Assembly: GCA_029891345.1 (NCBI GenBank)
Contig: CM057005.1
Location: forward strand, 65,233,760 to 65,297,759
Origin: Dryococelus australis
Taxonomy: Eukaryota > Arthropoda > Insecta > Phasmatodea > Phasmatidae
Reading direction: 5' to 3'
Length of the DNA: 64,000 nt
Shown in pieces: positions 58,530 to 64,000 of this stretch; within the stretch, counting starts at the first letter, position 1; every line of letters begins with the position of its first letter. Position numbers and translations under genes: made by a program. Below the pieces are notes generated by a model that saw only the letters and a program-made list of their open reading frames with translations, was not told where the DNA came from and searched no databases.

Positions 58530-58816
58530 TTTTCTAAATCATATGCTACCTGGAACAAACCATTTTTGGAAAATTAATATCTCTACGCATAGGTAGGATG
58601 TTAGTACGAATATTCTCTCAAAGCTCCACTTTAAATTGGGAGCAGAATGTATTTTCCTCACAGTGGTTTGTATCATAATGTTTGACTAATGAATTAATAC
58701 TCGAACAGTAGTGGTATCTTCTAATATTTATTACTTCTGCATTTGTTAAAGTTTCTAAAATTTCCTTTTGTCTTGTTCCAAGCACTTATATGGGATAGTC
58801 TTAGAGTAATGCATAA

Positions 58817-59031
58817 TTTACATATCGAAAACATTTTTCATAAGCTATGTCACCAGAGTCCCATTTCAGGCTATGTATCTTGTAACTATGTTCCTGCAAC
58901 ATCATTTTAAGTTCAGGTTTTAAACTATACCAAGGTGTGTGAGATTTAAACCATAATACTTTAGAGTCATTAGCATCGGTTGCATAAGAAATAGGAAGAT
59001 CCTTAATTACAAAAGGAGTTGTCTTGATAAT
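58817..59031 (-). pseudogene. Unrecognised open stretch upstream of the array
   Basis: The - strand is open through PFVIKDLPISYATDANDSKV, LWFKSHTPWYSLKPELKMML and SYKIHSLKWDSGDIAYEKCF to a stop near 58817; after two further stops it continues through VINIRRYHYCSSINSLVKHY. There is no convincing ATG. The WF and EH spacing vaguely recalls the array family, but this is not secure. Confidence 0.35.
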
Positions 59032-59104
59032 TTTCTAAATGCTGAGCATAGCACATAATTTTTATGTTATTTCATTTTTATACACTATTTACAAAAATGT
59101 CTCC

Positions 59105-59631
59105 CACATAAAATTTTATAAGATAACAGTGCTCACCTCGGAATCTACTTCATCGACTCTTGGAATCGTCCATTACTATATCTGGAATGATTATAGCTTC
59201 AATAATCTGTTCCAGCCTGCACGACATACAATCCCTCTGCATATACTGTAAGTTCTCATCAATAGCAAAGGCAGGCATGCTGTAAGAACAGTCTTCACAA
59301 GGTAAATAGGATAAGATATCCTCATCGGCTATAAAATTTTCATGCAGGAACAGATACACTAATTTTATTTCATGCCCACAAAACAAAATATGAATTCTTT
59401 TCGCAACACTTGCCATTGGGAACACTCTAGGCTCCATAAGGTTTTCGCCTTCCCGTAAGCTAAAATAGCATTGAACGTTTCAACACATTCAGAGTCGCAA
59501 TTGTCACAGCAGTGACCTTGATGCATTATACCTGATGAAATATCTTGTAGATTCTGCATTGATGATGTTCTAGACGAAACAGTAGATGTCTGATGTTGTG
59601 GATGCCTGGCGCTGTACATCGTGCTGTACAT
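59105..59631 (-). CDS. Unrecognised Cys-rich protein, two overlapping frames
   Basis: Frame 1 (59631-59365) has GHCCDNCDSECVETFNAILA. Frame 2 (ATG at 59437 to 59150, 95 codons) has VAKRIHILFCGHEIKLVYLF, SYLPCEDCSYSMPAF and QRDCMSCRLEQIIEAIIIPD. Paired CxxC motifs in both parts suggest zinc binding. They may be one gene with a frameshift near 59440 or two overlapping genes. A TATATAAGGAGG box lies upstream at about 59857-59846 on the same strand. Family not recognised. Confidence 0.5.
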
Positions 59632-60880
59632 CTGGAGCTGTAGTAAACATTGAAGTGAGCATCTGTTGTTGCAGTAGATGCCTAGTGTCGTTCACATTAT
59701 CAATGCTTGCACTTGATGACGATGCTTCCAAGATGCCTGTATTAGATGCCTGGCATTGTTATCTATGCTAATGCAATGAACCAGCATGCACACAAAGTAA
59801 CCTTGGTAAATGCAGAGTTAAGACAGAAAAAATTAATTTGTCCCTCCTTATATATTGTAAGGATTCAAAATGACTGCCATTTCCCCATAAATTTACAAGA
59901 ATTTGAACTTTTTAGTAAAAAAGTATGAATAACGTTGAAAGCACTATTTTTCAACTCCAAAATCATGATTTCCACCTGTATTCATAGTGTTTCGTTAAAC
60001 TCACATCGGAAACTATTAAAATATTTCATATATATATTTAATGTTACATGGAATAGATTATTGCTGTTGGAAAGTTGTTGGTTAGACATAAAGAAAGGGA
60101 ACATATTGGTTAGCACACTCGCCTTCCCGGGCAGGTCACACCATAAATGCTAATTATTTTACAATGTGTGAATGTCGTGTCAGAAGTTGCTGTTGCTACA
60201 AGGATTTTATTGGAAATTTCTCTTGTTTCCCTAGTCTCACATGCGCATGTCTCTGTGCTTCTCCCCTCGCTTCACCCACATTGGCTCTCAAGACATCGAT
60301 GTTAAAAGCCATCTAAATCTCTCACAATATTGTATTTTTATCTCCTATATGTTGAATCGATAGTGAAAACATTTCTTAATGAGTGAGTACTTGTAGAAAA
60401 CATTTCTTGATGAATGTACAAAATAGATCTTGTTTGAATATTTGTAACAATAGTTCTGTATTAATGAGTAAATAAAATAAGTCTTATGTTTCTGTGTGAT
60501 TTTACAAATTATAGTTTGCTTGATTCAAATATGTATTTGTTGTTGTTGGAATATTAAATCTAGGGCTTATATTGCGAGCTTTATTTCAGGGACATGTAAT
60601 ATTTTTTCACTGTTCATGTAGTCAACCTGTTGCGTACAATTGAAGGGACAGCGAGCCAGGCGAAATCTCTCAGGGCATGTATTCAGAGAGTCGGCGACGT
60701 GAAGCAGGGGAGCCACTACTAGAAAAACATGATCTGAATACTGTAGCAAGGAGGGTGCATTGTCTTGAAACAGGCACTGCAGGGTTGCCAACTAATGAAA
60801 AAATATGAAAAAACATTCCCAAGGCTGAGTCTGGGGTGTATAGACTGGTATTTGTGAGCTCCAGGCTCGATCGATAGCAG
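59632..60880. other. Interior between the Cys-rich ORF and the right tandem repeats
   Basis: 59640-59760 contains several agatgcctgg/ggcatc words (a small imperfect repeat). A SINE tail (cttcacccacattggctctc, acatcgatgttaaaagcc) lies at about 60268-60330. The rest is AT-rich and unassigned. Confidence 0.5.
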
Positions 60881-60889
60881 AGGTCTTCA

Positions 60890-61490
60890 GAAAAAGTCTC
60901 CTTCGAGAGTGGGGGTGGTAGGGGACATTCCTCTGGAGAAGGGCCAGTTCTGAGGGGTGTATGTGGGAGGGGGTGATTGTCATTGTGGAGTCGGAGCAGC
61001 TCTGAAGACGAGGGGTGCAGAGTAGGGTGGGAGGGGTGGCTACGAGTAAGCAGGACCCGATCGGAGCACAAGTAGGCAGTTGTCGCCATCTTAAATCAGT
61101 TGTGACAATTGAGAATCGAGGACAGATGGGTGACTGGCCCCCAGGACCTCGCCGAGGAGGGTTGGTAGGGGGTGGCTGGCATCGTGGAGTCGGGCCGGTT
61201 CTGAGGCGTGCAAATGGGAGGGTGTGGCAAGCAAGGTCCTCTCGATGTGTATGCAATTAATAAGTTGTCGCCATCTTGAGAAATTACCGAAAACATTTGA
61301 CAATCACAGACAGCCCGGAGTCACACTCCGGAGGATGGTGGGGGAGGGGTGGTTACAAGCAGACAGTCCTCCTGATGTCAAGCTCTCTGGACACTTGGCG
61401 CCATCTTCACTCGCTCATGTACGCTTGGAGAAGATGGACGTGCTACTTGTCAGCTTCTTCATAAACACCGCACCTCTACACACATGACAG
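60890..61490. repeat. G-rich tandem repeat next to the right TIR
   Basis: Three imperfect units: ggtgg..agggg, then tcatygtggagtcgg, then a variant of gttgtcgccatctt (61078, 61263, 61397). Open frames on both strands here are repeat artefacts. Confidence 0.7.
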
Positions 61491-61535
61491 CTGACGAGCT
61501 TATGATAGGGGGTTATCGCACCAGCAACATCGCAC

Positions 61536-62870
61536 CTACCTTTATCTTTAGTGATAGTCGTGATTTACATAGTATTTTATCGGGAAAATATAAATTTCCA
61601 TCTGTTAACTTATTATTTCAGATCTATATACTGCGTTTGCGATAAGTAATTGATTTCTGTGTTCGGTAGCCGAAAACACTGTTTGTGTTAACAACCCGTG
61701 TTTTTTGTTACCAAGTGACGTGAATGTCACAGATTTAATGGGAATCTGTAGTACGTCTCTATAAAGTGTAGCACGATTACGCTCTGCGGGCTTAAGTACT
61801 TATTCATGTCATCCGAGTGTCCCTACGCTTCGACAGAAATAATTTGTGTTAAGAGTGAATTATTCAGAAAATAATGAAACTTTAGTTTAAAAATTGTTTC
61901 GTTGTCTGTTGTAGGACGAATGCAGAGTTTTTCTCTTAAATTTGAACTCATTTGTCTAACGACTTCGCCACACGTATATAATCAGGCTCTCCACACAAAC
62001 ACAGCTTATAAGACGATGTAATTACTATGCTGGACTCCACATAAAAGGACGTGTTTTAAAAAAATACTCAAGGTATGTGCGAGAGGCATTAAGTAGTGTA
62101 CATGTATTTCTATTAGACTGCCGTGTCTGTTTAAAGTTTAAATGCGAGTTTGGAAATCTGTAATTATTCATACTGACTAGCTGGACTTCGTTTTAGTGAG
62201 TTTGCACTTGTCGACATCACATACTATTCACGTAGTTAAAATTCTCTCTTGTGTAAATTATATTTCTGAGCTCGAGACTCACGTTACGTTTAAGACTCAT
62301 GTAATTGCATTTAGTATTATTCACGTAGTCGTTTGAAAATTTGAGATTCTATGAGTGTAATTTATTCATATGTAGAACACTGTGAATTTCTCTCGTGTGT
62401 TAAATATATTCGTAAAAATCGCCTACCTACCACCAATATCCCTCGAAACACCTCAAAATTAGAAAAAAAAATAGACTTAGCCTACTCTTGCACTCAACTC
62501 TACTCCTATATGACATCGCAACCCACCACTCTGGTCATCGACTGCCAAAGCTCCAAGGGGGTGGACATGCCAGAGCTCCTGCTACCCCCCTCCCCCTTGC
62601 CAAAAAGATAGAAAGAAAGTAGTACAACAACAAAAAATTGACCCTTTCAAATTTAACCCTTTCAATAAATTTGACCATTTCGATCTATTTAACCCTTTCC
62701 ATTTTTTATCGGATTAAGAATTTTTTGATCGGATAAGGATAGGATTAAAATCGGATTAACCCTTTCAATCAATTTAATCAACCCTTTGACATCAAATTGA
62801 TAATCCGATTAATCAAAAGTTGGGCAGAACCACCCCCCCCCCGGGGGGGCTACTTCTTGTCCCTGTCCGG
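61536..62870 (-). repeat. Right terminal inverted repeat
   Basis: Inverse of 47651-48945: inner end ctacctttatctttagtgat, outer end with tttaaccctttca repeats, ttgataatccgattaatcaa, a C/G run and ctgtccgg. Differs from the left arm by scattered substitutions and by length changes in the aaagggttaa region. Confidence 0.92.
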
Positions 62871-62919
62871 ATTTGTGTTCTGTCCGGCACTCACAATTTG
62901 CCTTGTCTAACACTTTAGC

Positions 62920-63530
62920 AGAAAATGGTGAGGAGTGTGGAAATGGTCGTTGGGAGGATCAATAGTCCACCTTGGGAAAAGAGCCGAGCTAGGGTACAGA
63001 GCCCCCACACTCCCACTTCGGGGGGGGGGGGGGAGGAGTTGTGCCCTGTAATTAAGGTTCGTGTTTACGCGACAACAGCAAAGAGTGTGGAAATGGCCCT
63101 TGGAATGATCAATAGTCCCATTTGAAAAAGAGACGAGTTAGGGTTGTGGCCCCCTTCTCAACCTGTCCGGGGGGGGGGGGGGGAGTTATGTCCGGTAATA
63201 AAGGTTCGTGTTTATGCGTAAATGGCAAGTAGTGTGGGAATGGTTCTTGGGATTATCAATAGTTCCCTTTGGGAAAAGAGGCGAGTTAGGGTAGCCGACC
63301 CCCCTCCCCTCTCCCATTTCCTTTGGGGGGGGGGGGGAGTGGTGTGCGCCCGAAATTAAGTTTGGTGTTTCCGAGAAAACGGCGAGGAGGGTGGGAACAG
63401 ACCCTGGGGTGAATCGCTATTACTCCTTGTGGAAAGAGGCGAGTTAGGGTATCCGATCACCCCTCAGCACCTATTTCCGTAAAGGGGGGGGGGGAGTATG
63501 CCCGAAATTAAGGTTCGTGTTTTTGCAAGT
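62920..63530. repeat. Four tandem units of about 150 bp with G runs
   Basis: gagtgtggaaatggtc-like starts occur near 62932, 63083, 63230 and 63384. Each is followed by gatcaatagtcc, gaaaagaggcgagttagggt, a C-rich stretch, a run of 11-13 G, and aattaaggttcgtgttt. Begins about 50 bases outside the right TIR. Confidence 0.88.
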
Positions 63531-63840
63531 ATTTGCAACTATTCGCAAGTAGTCACAAGTAGTCTCAATTTGTCGCAAGTTGGTCCAAGTTGTCGCAATT
63601 AATAGCAATTAGTCACATACTCACACATAGTCGCAAGTAGTCGTAATTAATCGCAAGTAGTCGTAATTAGTCGCAATTAGTCGCAGGAAGTCGTAAGTTG
63701 TCGCAATTAGTCGTAAGTTGTCGCAAGTAGTCGCGCATTGTCGCAAGTAGTCGCACATTGTCGCAAGTAGTCGTACATAATCGCAAGTTGTCGCTAGATG
63801 TCACAAATTGTTGCAAGTTGTCGCAAGTTGCTGTAGTTCA
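63530..63840. repeat. TCGCAAGTAG/TTG decanucleotide minisatellite
   Basis: About 30 imperfect copies of tcgcaagtag, tcgcaattag and tcgcaagttg. Confidence 0.92.
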
Positions 63841-63930
63841 TCGAAATACTATTTTGTACCATTGTCTGCTACATCTATGGTCTAACGTCTTAAGTTATAA
63901 GTCCCAATTAATTTACCATTTACCCCATTG

Positions 63931-64000
63931 TAAAGGCTGTTCACGGTAAAATGAGCACTTTTGAAAGCCCTGCTTTTTATCAACGTGTAAGCATGTTGTG
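63931..64000 (+). mobile_element. MITE left end, cut by the window edge
   Basis: TAAAGGCTGTTCACGGTAAA followed by atgagcacttttgaaagccc, the shared TIR of the 240/420-bp MITEs. Confidence 0.75.

Larger units (their letters stand above)
47651..62870 (-). mobile_element. 15.2-kb Maverick/Polinton-like element with 1.3-kb inverted repeats
   Basis: The left arm (47651-48945) and right arm (61536-62870) are inverse copies at about 97% by eye over most of their length, with more divergence and indels in the outermost AT-rich and G-run segments. All recognisable coding traces inside lie on the - strand: a broken Maverick/adintovirus-type family-B DNA polymerase N-terminus, a companion ORF, unrecognised Cys-rich ORFs and a tandem gene array. 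Size, long TIRs and the polymerase type fit Mavericks (15-20 kb). No integrase, ATPase, protease or capsid protein was recognised, and the polymerase palm domain is missing, so this is a non-autonomous or decayed derivative. Exact ends and target duplication were not resolved. Confidence 0.75.

Noticed and set aside
61015..61487. Open frames of 62-154 codons on both strands
   Set aside because: Located in the G-rich tandem repeat next to the right TIR; low-complexity composition.
63530..63840. A CRISPR-like array
   Set aside because: Contiguous 10-base units without spacers, in an arthropod nuclear context: a minisatellite.

Overview
The window is nuclear DNA of an arthropod, most likely an insect with a large, repeat-rich genome. 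It is AT-rich, its genes carry GT-AG introns of several kilobases, and there are tRNA-derived SINEs, mariner-type transposons, MITEs, an LTR element and long (TA)n/(CA)n tracts. No bacterial operon, rRNA or convincing functional tRNA gene is visible. The order of insect cannot be fixed from the sequence alone. Two host genes are clear. On the + strand five coding exons between 453 and 21181 join in phase to a 326-residue inosine-uridine nucleoside hydrolase; its four introns are filled with minisatellites, foldback elements, MITEs, SINEs and one mariner-type copy. On the - strand two exons (43203-41116 and 36681-35125) encode a diverged UPF2-like protein of 1214 residues with three MIF4G domains and an unusual repetitive tail. 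Its only visible intron holds a 2.4-kb decayed transposon with inverted ends of nearly 400 bp. 

Between the host genes (23.1-29.6 kb) lies an old LTR element with a broken gag, no recognisable pol and a 2.7-kb tandem-repeat interior. Around it are members of one MITE group that comes in two sizes (about 240 and 420 bp) sharing one terminal sequence, and two copies (30.1 and 43.7 kb) of an unclassified repeat with a short basic ORF. 

The most notable region is 47.65-62.87 kb: a 15.2-kb unit bounded by nearly identical inverted repeats of about 1.3 kb. It contains, all on the - strand, a broken N-terminal part of a protein-primed family-B DNA polymerase of the Maverick/Polinton-adintovirus type, a small companion ORF, several unrecognised Cys-rich ORFs, and a tandem array of four related transcription units, three of them preceded by a TATATAAAG box. 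Integrase, packaging ATPase, protease and capsid genes were not seen. I read it as a decayed or non-autonomous Maverick-like (endogenous-virus-like) element with unfamiliar cargo. The window ends in G-rich and TCGCAAGTAG tandem repeats and the start of another MITE.
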